Shown one piece after another: positions 35,586 to 43,674 of a DNA stretch of 64,000 nt. The stretch's first letter is position 1, and each line of letters starts with the position of its first letter. Below the pieces are notes generated by a model. The model saw only the letters and a program-made list of their open reading frames with translations, searched no databases and had not been told where the DNA came from. Location: positions 1-64,000 of the forward strand of contig FNZT01000011.1 of the NCBI GenBank assembly GCA_900109435.1, read 5' to 3'. Source of the stretch: Ruminococcus sp. YRD2003. GTDB lineage: Bacteria > Bacillota > Clostridia > Oscillospirales > Ruminococcaceae. The position numbers were made by a program, and so were the translations under genes.

Positions 35586-35869
35586 GGCGTAGGGGCGCAT
35601 TCCGTGCGCCCGAAAATGCGTAATGCGTAATGCGTAATTATATGTATCCCCTGTCGGCGATGATTTTGAAATGGGACGTCGGGGACGCCGTCCCCTACAG
35701 AATGTTACCGCGGGTTTGGCGGAGAAACGGCGGGCGGATAATATCCGCCCCTACTCAAGGTGTCCGCTGACGCGGACATTTCTGAAATAATGTGTAGGGG
35801 CGGGCGCCCTCGCCCGCCCGTCAAGCAAACGACAAATTCACGGGACGCCGAGGGCGGCGTCCCCTACAA
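35586..35869. repeat. Composite hairpin repeat, copy 3 (longest)
   Basis: GTAGGGGCG...CGCCCGAAA, the tandem ATGCGTA x3, GGGACGTC...CGTCCCCTACAGAAT, a CCGCGGGTTTG linker and CGGGCGGATAATATCCGCCCCTAC follow the order of copy 2. Two further units follow (35797-35822 and 35842-35868). The last unit runs into the neighbouring gene and supplies its TAG stop. Confidence 0.8.
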
Positions 35870-36982
35870 GTCGTAATCGTCGAGGAAGTGATGGACTGTC
35901 CCCTTCTCCTTGTAGGCGATGATGGTACTGAGGTTGACGTTCTCTACACTCCTGAATATGTTCTTCTCGACCTGCGGATTTACCTTTTTCAGCTCCGCGA
36001 TAAGGTTCTTTACCTCCAGACGCTTCGATTCCGACTGCCCGTTCTCACTGCACGATGAGCAGTTCTCCGTGAACTTGCACGCGCACTGTATGAAGTACAG
36101 GTCGTTGTAGTCGCGCCAGTGCTTGATGTCTGCCTCGCGTACCAAGTACAGCGGGCGTATCAGCTCCATGCCCTCGAAGTTCGTGCTGTGGAGCTTCGGC
36201 ATCATCGTCTGAACCTGTCCGCCGTACAGCATCCCCATCAGTATCGTCTCGATAACGTCGTCAAAATGATGTCCGAGCGCTATCTTGTTGCAGCCCAGTT
36301 CCTTCGCTTTGCTGTACAGATACCCTCGCCTCATCCTCGCGCAGATGTAGCAAGGGTTCTTCTCAATGTGGAACACCGAATCGAATATCGTCGACTCGAA
36401 TATCTGCACCGGTATCGACATCGACTCCGCGTTCCGCTCTATAATTCGCCGATTCTCGGGACTGTAGCCCGGGTCCATTACGAGAAATACTACCTCGAAC
36501 GGGAATTTGTCGTGGCGCTTCAACTCCTGAAACAGCTTCGCCATGAGCATCGAGTCCTTGCCGCCCGATATGCACACCGCTATCCTGTCGTTCGGCTGCA
36601 CAAGCTCGTACTCGTTTATCGCTTTCGTGAACCTGCACCATATGCTCTTCTTGAACTTCTTGCGCAGGCTCAGCTCCACCTGCTCGGTGAGGCTGCGGTC
36701 TGCCATGCGCTCGCGGAGCCACTCGATATAGCCGCCTGCGAGACTGTATGCCTCGTATCCCCTGCTGCGGAGCTCCTCCGCTGCGTCGACGCTCAGCACG
36801 CCCGACTTGCAGTACAGCACCAGCTTCTTCTGCGGGAGCTCTGCCTCTGCAAGCTCATTCAGCGGGATATTCACCGCTCCGCCGATGTGTCCGTAGTCGA
36901 ATGCCGTCGCGTCACGTATATCTATCATTGCAAAGTCGCCGCGGAGCTGTGAAAGCTCCGAAGCCGTTATCTCAATATCCAT
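35864..36982 (-). CDS. Rhodanese domain fused to a TtcA-like tRNA thiolation PP-loop ATPase
   Basis: 372 aa. Residues 1-95 are a rhodanese domain with its active Cys (LVLYCKSG) that can carry persulfide sulfur. Residues about 110-372 are a TtcA/TilS-like adenylating domain with the PP-loop SGGKDS, an internal CYIC pair and the later cysteines CACKF...CSSC that can hold an iron-sulfur cluster. TtcA proteins make 2-thiocytidine in tRNA. The fusion would join sulfur donor and acceptor enzyme in one chain. The stop codon (TAG) lies inside a GTAGGGG repeat, so the C-terminus may have been set by repeat insertion. Confidence 0.88.
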   Translation of the reverse strand: MDIEITASELSQLRGDFAMIDIRDATAFDYGHIGGAVNIPLNELAEAELPQKKLVLYCKSGVLSVDAAEELRSRGYEAYSLAGGYIEWLRERMADRSLTEQVELSLRKKFKKSIWCRFTKAINEYELVQPNDRIAVCISGGKDSMLMAKLFQELKRHDKFPFEVVFLVMDPGYSPENRRIIERNAESMSIPVQIFESTIFDSVFHIEKNPCYICARMRRGYLYSKAKELGCNKIALGHHFDDVIETILMGMLYGGQVQTMMPKLHSTNFEGMELIRPLYLVREADIKHWRDYNDLYFIQCACKFTENCSSCSENGQSESKRLEVKNLIAELKKVNPQVEKNIFRSVENVNLSTIIAYKEKGTVHHFLDDYDL

Positions 36983-37101
36983 AGCTCACCTCTCATAATG
37001 ATCACTACTATTATATCACAATCGAGCTGCTTTGTCCATAACATAACATTTCAGGTATATTCGCGGATTATCGGTCAATAATACTTGCGGAGGTGTTATA
37101 C

Positions 37102-37866
37102 GTGAAGAAAAATCTGTTTTCCGATAACAAACAAGGTTCAAAAGGCTTCTATGCCGCTCTCGGTATCAGTGCCGTCATGATCGGCTCTGCCTGCTGGTTC
37201 GCATACGGACAGAGCAAAAAGCTCTCGAACGGTCTCACCGCTAAAAACAGCGTCTCGGAGCCCGAGGCTCCCGTCAACAAGCGCGCTTACAATGTGCCAA
37301 AGACTACCGCCGCCGCGAGAACTGCCGCTCCCGTACGTACTGCCGCTTCGTTCACAACTGTGACCGTCACGACCGCTCCCGCGGCTACTCTGCCTGCGGC
37401 TGCAATTGACGCAGGCGAGCCCGTCGAGGAAGTCCCCGCGGCTGCGGCAAAGCTTTCCGACGTTAAGCCCCCGCTCGACGACATCAGCTTTATGATAACT
37501 CCGTTCTCGGGGAGCGAACTCGTTCGCAATGAGACTACGGGCTCGTGGCAGACACACAACGGCACCGACTTCGCCGCAGACGTGGGCGCGGAGGTCTACG
37601 CCGTCGCGGGCGGTGAGGTCACGGATGTCAAAAATGACCCCGTCTGGGGCGTGACTGTCACTGTCGACCATATGAACGGCTATGTTACGCGGTACTGCGG
37701 GCTCTCGCAGGCACTGAGCGTCCAGAAGGGCGATAAGCTCTCGGGCGGCGACCTCATCGGTACCCTCGGCAATACCGCCGACATCGAGAGCGCTCTTACC
37801 CCTCACCTGCACCTGGAAATGCTCCACAACGGCTCCTATATCGACCCCATGAGCGAATTGACGTGA
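37102..37866 (+). CDS. M23/LytM-domain membrane protein, SpoIIQ-like
   Basis: 254 aa from GTG 37102, 7 bp after GGAGGT. An N-terminal membrane helix (about 15-35) is followed by a Thr/Ala/Pro-rich spacer and a C-terminal M23 domain (about 140-250). The domain keeps the zinc ligands HNGTD and HLHLE, so peptidoglycan endopeptidase activity is possible. A single anchor plus LytM domain in a spore-former suggests SpoIIQ, the forespore partner of SpoIIIAH in the engulfment channel. A vegetative wall hydrolase is the alternative. Confidence 0.75.
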   Translation: MKKNLFSDNKQGSKGFYAALGISAVMIGSACWFAYGQSKKLSNGLTAKNSVSEPEAPVNKRAYNVPKTTAAARTAAPVRTAASFTTVTVTTAPAATLPAAAIDAGEPVEEVPAAAAKLSDVKPPLDDISFMITPFSGSELVRNETTGSWQTHNGTDFAADVGAEVYAVAGGEVTDVKNDPVWGVTVTVDHMNGYVTRYCGLSQALSVQKGDKLSGGDLIGTLGNTADIESALTPHLHLEMLHNGSYIDPMSELT

Positions 37867-37885
37867 GTGTTTCGGGACGGGAGAT

Positions 37886-37917
37886 TTGCGGGCGGATGAT
37901 ATCCGCCCCCCTACATT
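37886..37917. repeat. CGGGCGGAT hairpin repeat unit
   Basis: GCGGGCGGATGATATCCGCCCCCCTAC is a single unit of the composite repeat family, with one extra C, lying 20 bp after the M23 stop. Confidence 0.65.
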
Positions 37918-37943
37918 ATTTCAAATTCTGTATCCAAAAGCAA

Positions 37944-37974
37944 AAACGGACGCGATCGCGTCCGTTTATCTTTT
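37944..37974 (+). terminator. Terminator of the M23 gene
   Basis: AAACGGACGC/GCGTCCGTTT stem with a GATC loop, then ATCTTTT. Confidence 0.8.
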
Positions 37975-37975
37975 A

Positions 37976-38021
37976 GGCAACACCGCACAAAGCCCGCCTG
38001 AAGGCTTTGTACGGTATTGCC
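37976..38021. mobile_element. MITE-like inverted-repeat element, 46 bp
   Basis: GGCAACACCGCACAAAGCC and GGCTTTGTACGGTATTGCC are near-perfect inverted ends around an 8-bp loop. TTTA flanks both sides (37972-37975 and 38022-38025) as a 4-bp target duplication. The right TTTA contains the xylB stop codon. It looks like an internally deleted form of the 172-bp element at 41457. Confidence 0.72.
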
Positions 38022-38022
38022 T

Positions 38023-39546
38023 TTACAGTTTTGCAAGCTTTCCAAAGCTATCCTTCAGTGCGGGGTATATCTCGCGGTAAAGCTGATAATATCTCTCGTA
38101 TTCCGCTACGTTCGCTGCGTTCGGGGACTGCACTTTGTCCGTGCGCACTATCGCTCCGCACGCCTCCTGCACGCTGCTGTAAAGTCCCGCTCCCACGCTC
38201 GCGAGGATAGCCGCTCCGAGGGCGGGTCCCTCCTTGGAGGCAGACGTCTTGACCTCGCAGTTGTACAGGTCCGCAAGCATCGAACGCCACAGCGGCGATG
38301 TGCCTCCGCCTCCGCAAGCCGTCATGTCACTGACGCTCACGTTCATCTCGCGGAAGACCTCCACGCAGTCACGGAGCGAATAGCTCACGCCCTCCATTAC
38401 CGCCCGAAGCATATCCCTGCGCGTGTGTATCGCCGAAAGTCCGAAGAAAACGCCCCTCGCATCGGGGTCGAGGTGAGGCGTGCGCTCGCCCATGAGATAC
38501 GGCAGATAGAGCAGCCTGTTCGCTCCTATCGGCACGCTCTCCGCTGCCTTGTCCATGAGGTGATACTCGTCCTCGCCCATGAGCCGCGCGGTCTCTTTCT
38601 CAGCCATGCAGAAGTTGTCGCGGAACCACTTCAGCGACAAGCCTGCGCCCTGCGTTACGCCCATTACGTGCCACGCGTTCGGTACCGCCGCGCAGCAGGT
38701 GTGTACCCTGCCCTGCTTGTCTATGGATATCTCGGAGGTGTGCGCGAATACTACTCCCGATGTGCCTATCGTTGTGAACGCTTTGCCGTCCTCAACGACT
38801 CCCGTGCCGACCGCGGCAGCCGCGTTGTCGCCCGCGCCGCCGACTACGACCGTGCCCTCGCATAAGCCGAGCTCGTCAGCCATCGCCTTCGTCAGCGTGC
38901 CTGTGACTTCGCAGGATTCGTACACCTGTCCGAGCCAGCTGCGGTCTATCTCAAACGCGCTGAGCAGCTCGTCCGACCACTGCCTCTTCGGGACGTCGAG
39001 AAGCTGCATTCCCGACGCGTCGCTGACCTCCGTTGCGTACTCGCCCGTGAGTATCAAGCGGAGATAGTCCTTCGGGAGAAGTATGTGCGCCACGCGGCTG
39101 TATATCTCGGGTTCGTTGTTCTTCACCCACAGTATCTTCGCCGCCGTCCAGCCCGTCAGTGCGGGATTTGCCGTTATCTCCACGAGCCTGCCGCGTCCGA
39201 CCGTGCGGTTCATCTCGTCAACCTCCGCTGAAGTGCGCTGGTCGCACCAGATTATGCTGCGGCGGAGGACGCTGTTGTCGCGGTCGAGCATTACAAGTCC
39301 GTGCATTTGTCCCGAAATACCGATGCCCCTGACGTCGTGCCTGCTCACGCCGCTCTTCGCCATTACCGCCTTTATCGTGTCTTTCATCGCGTTTGCCCAG
39401 TCCGAGGGCTCCTGCTCGGCATAGCCGTTTTTCGGCTGATACATCGGGTATTCTATCGTCGCGGAGGCTATCACCGCTCCCGCCTCGTCAAACAGGACTG
39501 TCTTGGCACCGCTCGTACCGCAGTCCACACCTATTACATATGACAT
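38023..39546 (-). CDS. xylB: Xylulokinase
   Basis: 507 aa. ATG 39546 (MSYVIGVDCGTSGAK) lies 7 bp after GGAGGT. FGGY-family sugar kinase; it phosphorylates D-xylulose to feed the pentose phosphate pathway. Seen: the N-terminal phosphate loop GVDCGTSGAK, GISGQMHG, the Asp-containing GGAGDNAAAAVGTG, and the C-terminal TACGGGGTSPLW. Its stop codon lies in the target duplication of a MITE-like element. xylA lies 0.4 kb upstream on the same strand, together completing xylose entry. Confidence 0.95.
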   Translation of the reverse strand: MSYVIGVDCGTSGAKTVLFDEAGAVIASATIEYPMYQPKNGYAEQEPSDWANAMKDTIKAVMAKSGVSRHDVRGIGISGQMHGLVMLDRDNSVLRRSIIWCDQRTSAEVDEMNRTVGRGRLVEITANPALTGWTAAKILWVKNNEPEIYSRVAHILLPKDYLRLILTGEYATEVSDASGMQLLDVPKRQWSDELLSAFEIDRSWLGQVYESCEVTGTLTKAMADELGLCEGTVVVGGAGDNAAAAVGTGVVEDGKAFTTIGTSGVVFAHTSEISIDKQGRVHTCCAAVPNAWHVMGVTQGAGLSLKWFRDNFCMAEKETARLMGEDEYHLMDKAAESVPIGANRLLYLPYLMGERTPHLDPDARGVFFGLSAIHTRRDMLRAVMEGVSYSLRDCVEVFREMNVSVSDMTACGGGGTSPLWRSMLADLYNCEVKTSASKEGPALGAAILASVGAGLYSSVQEACGAIVRTDKVQSPNAANVAEYERYYQLYREIYPALKDSFGKLAKL

Positions 39547-39568
39547 CGCCTGCACCTCCATATATTTT

Positions 39569-39870
39569 TCATTCGTTTTTTGAATGTCGCTTTAACGCAT
39601 ATCTGACAACGTCCTGCTCGCTGCTGAAGGTCTGCTGCACCGTTACCTGCCCTCTTTCTCCGTAGCCGTAAAAGAACTTGCTGCCGTCCTTCCATATCAT
39701 CGTGCCTTCATGGTCGCGGTGATAGCCTATCAGAATGCTCCCGTGCGGATAGACTTTGTGTTTCCAGTGCTTTTCGAGTTCATCCAGCGTTTTCACACTC
39801 TCCCACGCAGGCGCAGGCGGAGCTTTTATCTTTTTTTAGGTCTGAGCTTGGGCTTTCTCTTTGGTGACAT
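39569..39870 (-). pseudogene. Small protein gene interrupted by a frameshift in an A7 run
   Basis: ATG 39870 has a strong GGAGGT site and opens a Lys/Arg/Pro-rich start (MSPKRKPKLRPKK) that stops after 14 codons. One base extra in the seven-A run (T7 at 39831-39837 on the plus strand) would join it to a frame reading KIKAPPAPAWESVKTLDEL. That frame continues to 39569 for about 85 residues, including ILIGYHRDHEGTMIWKDG and FFYGYGERG. The downstream half alone could start at GTG 39796 but has no good site of its own. Slippage, sequence error or true decay are all possible. The protein family is not recognised. Confidence 0.6.
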
Positions 39871-39894
39871 CGTGATACCTCCGACAGATGAATT

Positions 39895-39945
39895 ACTGAA
39901 AAACGTCCGAAGCTCCGCCCGAAGGCAGAGTCCGAACGTCGCTTT
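39895..39945 (-). terminator. Terminator downstream of xylA
   Basis: An imperfect long hairpin (GACGTTCGGA...TCCGAA/CGGACGT, with TTCG at the tip) is followed by TTTTTC on the minus strand. It separates xylA from the small frameshifted gene. Confidence 0.6.
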
Positions 39946-39976
39946 CAGATATGGTATGTGTGTGATATGTCAGCGC

Positions 39977-41299
39977 TTACATGCTGAACATGATATTGTT
40001 CATGATGGATTCGAGCATTTCCTGTCTGCCGCTGCCGAGCGAATCGGTCACCTCGCCCTTTTCAAGTGCGTACTTCTCAAGCTCCGCAAAGCCGACCTTT
40101 CCGTCGATGATGTCCTTGCCTATGCCTGTATTCCACGATGAATAGCGGTCGGCTACAAATCTGTCGATGCGGCCGTCGTCTATCATCTTCTGTGCTATGC
40201 GAAGTCCGAGGGCAAAGGTGTCCATGCCCGCGATGTAGCTGTGGAAGATGTCCTCGGGTGTGAACGAGCCGCGGCGTGCCTTGGAGTCAAAGTTGAGTCC
40301 GCCGTTAGTGAAGCCGCCTGCCTTCAGCACCTCATACATACACAGTGCCGCGTCGTATACGTTCGTCGGGAACTGGTCGGTGTCCCAGCCGAGGAGAGGG
40401 TCTCCCTGATTTGCGTCTATCGAGCCGAAAAAGCCGTTATCACGTGCCACGCGGAGCTCGTGCTGGAAGGTGTGCTGAGCAAGAGTGGCGTGGTTTGCCT
40501 CGATGTTCATCCTGAAGTCCTTGTCAAGCCCGTACTTGCGCAGGAAGCCCAGCACCGTCGCTGTGTCGAAGTCGTACTGGTGCTTTGTGGGCTCCTTCGG
40601 CTTGGGCTCGATGTAGAAATCGCCCTTGAAGCCGATAGAGCGTCCGTACTCGACCGCCATACGCATAAGTCGTGCCATGTTGTCGAGCTCCAGACCCATG
40701 TTCGTGTTCAGCAGGGTCTCATAGCCCTCGCGTCCGCCCCAGAATACATAGCCGTTTCCGCCGAGCTTTACCGTCGCTTCGATAGCCTTCTTTATCTGTG
40801 CGGCGGCGTATGCGAATACATCCGCGGAGGGGGACGTTCCCGCGCCGTGCATATACCTCGGGTGGTCGAAGCACTTGGCTGTGCCCCACAGACACTTGAT
40901 GCCCGTCTCTGCCTGCTTTGCCTTGATGTAGTCCGTTATCTCGTCAAGCTTTGCGTTCGTCTCGGCAAGCGAGCCGTACTCGGGCGAGAGGTCGCGGTCG
41001 TGGAAGCAGAAGAAGTCTATCGAGAGTTTGTCCATTATCTCGAATGCCGCATCGACCTTCGCCTTCGCTCTTGCAGCAGGGTCGGATTCGCCCCATGTCT
41101 TGTCCGCTGTGCCTACGCCGAACATATCCGTGCCGTCGCCGCCCATGGTGTGCCACCACGAGAGCGCGAAGCGGAGCTGCTCGCGCATGGTCTTGCCGCC
41201 GATGACCTCGTCGGGGTCGTAATACTTGAAAGCGAGGGGGTTCGCGGAGTCCCTGCCCTCATATCCTATCTTGCCTATGCCTTTGAAGAATTCGCCCAT
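39977..41299 (-). CDS. xylA: Xylose isomerase
   Basis: 440 aa, the class II length. It converts D-xylose to D-xylulose using divalent metal. Seen: the catalytic His in [11 protein letters not shown], the signature [10 protein letters not shown], metal-site [31 protein letters not shown], and the later Asp cluster in [17 protein letters not shown]. Clostridial class II enzymes of this kind are used for xylose from xylan, consistent with the cellulosomal protein at the window start. Confidence 0.97.
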   Translation of the reverse strand: MGEFFKGIGKIGYEGRDSANPLAFKYYDPDEVIGGKTMREQLRFALSWWHTMGGDGTDMFGVGTADKTWGESDPAARAKAKVDAAFEIMDKLSIDFFCFHDRDLSPEYGSLAETNAKLDEITDYIKAKQAETGIKCLWGTAKCFDHPRYMHGAGTSPSADVFAYAAAQIKKAIEATVKLGGNGYVFWGGREGYETLLNTNMGLELDNMARLMRMAVEYGRSIGFKGDFYIEPKPKEPTKHQYDFDTATVLGFLRKYGLDKDFRMNIEANHATLAQHTFQHELRVARDNGFFGSIDANQGDPLLGWDTDQFPTNVYDAALCMYEVLKAGGFTNGGLNFDSKARRGSFTPEDIFHSYIAGMDTFALGLRIAQKMIDDGRIDRFVADRYSSWNTGIGKDIIDGKVGFAELEKYALEKGEVTDSLGSGRQEMLESIMNNIMFSM

Positions 41300-41404
41300 T
41301 TTTTACACTCCTTTTCTGCCTTGCAGCTGCCGTTGCCCTCTGCCCATCCGCGACGGTATAAAACGGGGCGACGCATACATCGTTCCGTTATCTACGTCTG
41401 CATA

Positions 41405-41441
41405 ATTACGGGCGATGTAGGCATCGCCCCCTACAAATGGC
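41405..41441. repeat. Single GC-rich hairpin unit upstream of xylA
   Basis: TACGGGCGATGTAGGCATCGCCCCCTAC is a palindromic unit of the composite repeat family. It is 105 bp before the xylA start. The rest of 41300-41456 shows no gene and no convincing promoter. Confidence 0.6.
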
Positions 41442-41456
41442 TTTTTGTTTCTTTAG

Positions 41457-41628
41457 GGCAATACCGCACAAAGCTTGTGCTGGAGATGCGCCGACAGATT
41501 TTTCGTCAGATTGTATAGAAATTTCGCAGGCATACTGACGTATGTCAAGGAATTTCTGTGCAAGATGACGGAAAATATGCAAGCATATACAGTACAAAGC
41601 CTTCTGGCGGGCTTTGTGCGGTGTTGCC
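41457..41628. mobile_element. MITE-like inverted-repeat element, 172 bp
   Basis: The ends GGCAATACCGCACAAAGC and GCTTTGTGCGGTGTTGCC are inverted copies. TTAG flanks both sides (41453-41456 and 41629-41632), a 4-bp target duplication. The interior holds a second, weaker inverted repeat (AGAAATTTCGC.../GGAATTTCTGTGC) and no coding capacity. The right TTAG supplies the stop codon of the adjacent gene. Confidence 0.78.
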
Positions 41629-42861
41629 TTAGGTGTTGAGAAGGTCCAGCGAGAGAGAACGCGACTCGGTGTCGTAGTAGTCCTCGAGCTCCGCTACGTA
41701 ATAGCGGAAGCAGACCTTGCCGTTGAAGGTGAGCACGTCGCCCGACTCGGATACGCCGAGCTGGGCAAGCTGTGAGTCACTTAGGTCTTTCAGCTTTACA
41801 CTGTTGTCGGAGGAGACTGTCCACAGGGGATTGCCCCATACGTCAGTGTTGATATTGTTGAACAGCTCGAAGCCCTCGGCGCTGAGGTCGCTGAAATAGA
41901 CCTTCTCGCCCCTGTTCTTGCCCGCGTCGAGAAGTATCTCGTCCGTGGGGTTGAGCACGGAGTATCTGCCCGAGCTGTCCTTGCCTATGCCGAAATGTGC
42001 GAGCTGCTCTTCGGTGAGGTCGTCGAGCTTTATCGCGTCTACGTCCTTTGCGGTCTTGCCTATCTCAAGGAGCTCGTAGATGTTGACGTCGCTTATCTCA
42101 AGGGTGGTGTCGTATCTGTAGCCGAGCGCTGCCATCTCCGCACGCGTTACGTGTACCGAGATATTATCGGATATGGAGTTGAGCTCGCTCGTTATCTGCT
42201 GGCGCGTCTGGGTCGTCCACGATATGTCTATATTCTCGCATTTGGGACGCTCCATGTATACCACGCGCTCCATGTTTTTCAGCGTGAAGGTCACGAAGCG
42301 GTACTTGACATCGGCGTAGTTGGGCTCGATATATACGGCTGTGCTGCCGTTGGAGCTGTCCTCTGTATTGACTATCCTGTATCGGTACATCCCCGAGGGC
42401 GACTCGCCGCTCTTGTAGGTCTCCTGCTTTGCTGCCGTAACAAAGAATGAGGTGAATAGAAAATAGCCGAGCGCTCCGAAAATGTAGAGGAGGAGCACCA
42501 CCGTGCCTATCGCCGTCTTCGCGCCCTCGCCCGCTCCCGAGAGAAGCAGGATTATGACTCCCACTGCGATGACGGGGATGAGTATCTCCTTGTGGTCGAA
42601 GTACATCAGCACCACGGGCAGCATCGCCGGCAGTATTATAAAGCTGCATATCCGCGTGACTATCTGCTTGCGGGTGTAGAGCATCAGCACCAGCGCTATC
42701 ACCGATACTGCCGACACTATCAGGCACAGCGAGCCGCGCTGTTCAACGTGTATGTTGTAGAATATCGAGTAGTAGCACAGGTAGCAGACGCATACCGTGT
42801 AAAGCGCCGCTATGACCGAGACTGCCCGCTTGGTCCAGACGTTATCAAAAAATGCTTTCAT
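41629..42861 (-). CDS. Hypothetical polytopic membrane protein with C-terminal soluble domain, 410 aa
   Basis: Not recognised. Five or six helices lie in residues 10-145 (SVIAALYTVCVCYLCYY, SLCLIVSAVSVIALVLMLY, ICSFIILPAMLPVVLMYF, ILIPVIAVGVIILLLSG, AIGTVVLLLYIFGALGYFLF). A soluble C-terminal region of about 260 residues follows. That region has two similar short pieces, LDDLTEEQLAHFGIGKD and LKDLSDSQLAQLGVSES, a small internal repeat. The stop codon lies in the target duplication of the adjoining MITE, so the original C-terminus may have been different. Single gene with its own promoter. Confidence 0.7.
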   Translation of the reverse strand: MKAFFDNVWTKRAVSVIAALYTVCVCYLCYYSIFYNIHVEQRGSLCLIVSAVSVIALVLMLYTRKQIVTRICSFIILPAMLPVVLMYFDHKEILIPVIAVGVIILLLSGAGEGAKTAIGTVVLLLYIFGALGYFLFTSFFVTAAKQETYKSGESPSGMYRYRIVNTEDSSNGSTAVYIEPNYADVKYRFVTFTLKNMERVVYMERPKCENIDISWTTQTRQQITSELNSISDNISVHVTRAEMAALGYRYDTTLEISDVNIYELLEIGKTAKDVDAIKLDDLTEEQLAHFGIGKDSSGRYSVLNPTDEILLDAGKNRGEKVYFSDLSAEGFELFNNINTDVWGNPLWTVSSDNSVKLKDLSDSQLAQLGVSESGDVLTFNGKVCFRYYVAELEDYYDTESRSLSLDLLNT

Positions 42862-42903
42862 TTTGACCTCCGATTGAGATTCTGAAATTGTCCATATAGA
42901 GTT

Positions 42904-42932
42904 ATTATATCACATATGATTTCAAATTGCAA
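42904..42932 (-). promoter_or_regulatory. Promoter of the 410-aa membrane protein gene
   Basis: On the minus strand, TTGCAA (42927-42932), 17 bp, TATAAT (42904-42909), about 43 bp before the ATG. Confidence 0.75.
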
Positions 42933-43001
42933 GACATAGAGGGATAAAACTTCCAAATCTCCCGCATTTCGGGCTTTCCGACGTCCCGTGCGGGGATACG
43001 G

Positions 43002-43030
43002 TTGCTTTTTTTGCTTTTTTATGCTACAAT
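43002..43030 (+). promoter_or_regulatory. Promoter of the VanZ-like gene
   Basis: TTGCTT (43002-43007), 17 bp, TACAAT (43025-43030). Confidence 0.65.
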
Positions 43031-43044
43031 AGTACAGCAAAAAA

Positions 43045-43076
43045 GGCAATACATTGCAGCTTTGTGCGGTGCTGCC
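43045..43076. mobile_element. MITE-like element remnant, 32 bp, in a 5' leader
   Basis: GGCAATAC...GCTTTGTGCGGTGCTGCC. Its right half matches the GGCAACACCGCACAAAGC end of the other copies at 17 of 18 positions in reverse complement, and its left half is shortened. It sits between the -10 and the ribosome site of the VanZ-like gene and would be transcribed as a leader hairpin. Confidence 0.55.
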
Positions 43077-43089
43077 GAAAGGATATACT

Positions 43090-43596
43090 ATGGAAAAGAA
43101 TCGCTTTTTTACCCCCTCAAGAATCATTTTCAGCCTGCTGGCTGCCGCCGTTATGGCTGCGATATTCTGCCTCTCGTGCGAGAATGCCGATGAGTCCTCC
43201 GAGACAAGCGGCTTCTTCACCGACTTCGTCCTCCGACATTTCGTAAAAGGGTTCGCCGAACTCCCTCCCGAGAGGCAGGACGAGATGCACGGGCTCGTCA
43301 GCTTCATCATCCGAAAGTGCGCTCACTTCAGCGCCTATGCCTCGCTCGGCTTCTGCACTTCCTGCGCCGTCGGCAAACGCAGGCTTCTCTCCCTCGGGAG
43401 CGCTCTTTCATGGGCGATATGCATTCTCTATGCCTGCTCGGATGAGCTGCATCAGCACTTCGTTGCGGGGCGCTCGTGCGAGCTCCGTGATGTACTCATT
43501 GATTCGTGCGGCGCGCTCACGGGATTGCTCGTTTCAATGGCTGTTATGTTCATCATAATGCGGCTGAAAAGGCGGAGAACTGCCGAGCTCCGATAA
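43090..43596 (+). CDS. VanZ-like membrane protein
   Basis: 168 aa. ATG 43090 follows GAAAGG. Helices at about 10-30, 75-95, 100-120 and 140-160. Family motifs: IIRKCAHFSAYASLGF and ACSDELHQHFVAGRSCELRDVLIDSCGALTG. VanZ-family proteins are small membrane proteins, one of which lowers teicoplanin sensitivity; most have no known role. Upstream lies a MITE-derived leader hairpin. Confidence 0.88.
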   Translation: MEKNRFFTPSRIIFSLLAAAVMAAIFCLSCENADESSETSGFFTDFVLRHFVKGFAELPPERQDEMHGLVSFIIRKCAHFSAYASLGFCTSCAVGKRRLLSLGSALSWAICILYACSDELHQHFVAGRSCELRDVLIDSCGALTGLLVSMAVMFIIMRLKRRRTAELR

Positions 43597-43674
43597 AAAA
43601 TTAAATTTCCGAGTCTGCCCGCTTTATTGTCACTGCCTCCTCCGACTGCATATTATGTATCGGGAGGTGATGAC

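Noticed and set aside
27858..35869. CRISPR array made of the regularly shaped repeats
   Set aside because: The units are self-complementary hairpins of unequal spacing with conserved linkers, not direct repeats with unique spacers, and no cas gene is near.
37054..37085. Possible sigma-F/G promoter ahead of the SpoIIQ-like gene (GTATA ... GGTCAATAATA)
   Set aside because: The spacing is about 13 rather than 15 bp and the match is loose.
39831..39837. Classic dnaX-type tandem -1 slippery site in the A7 run
   Set aside because: In the zero frame the preceding base and following codon do not allow both tRNAs to re-pair; only single-tRNA or polymerase slippage fits.
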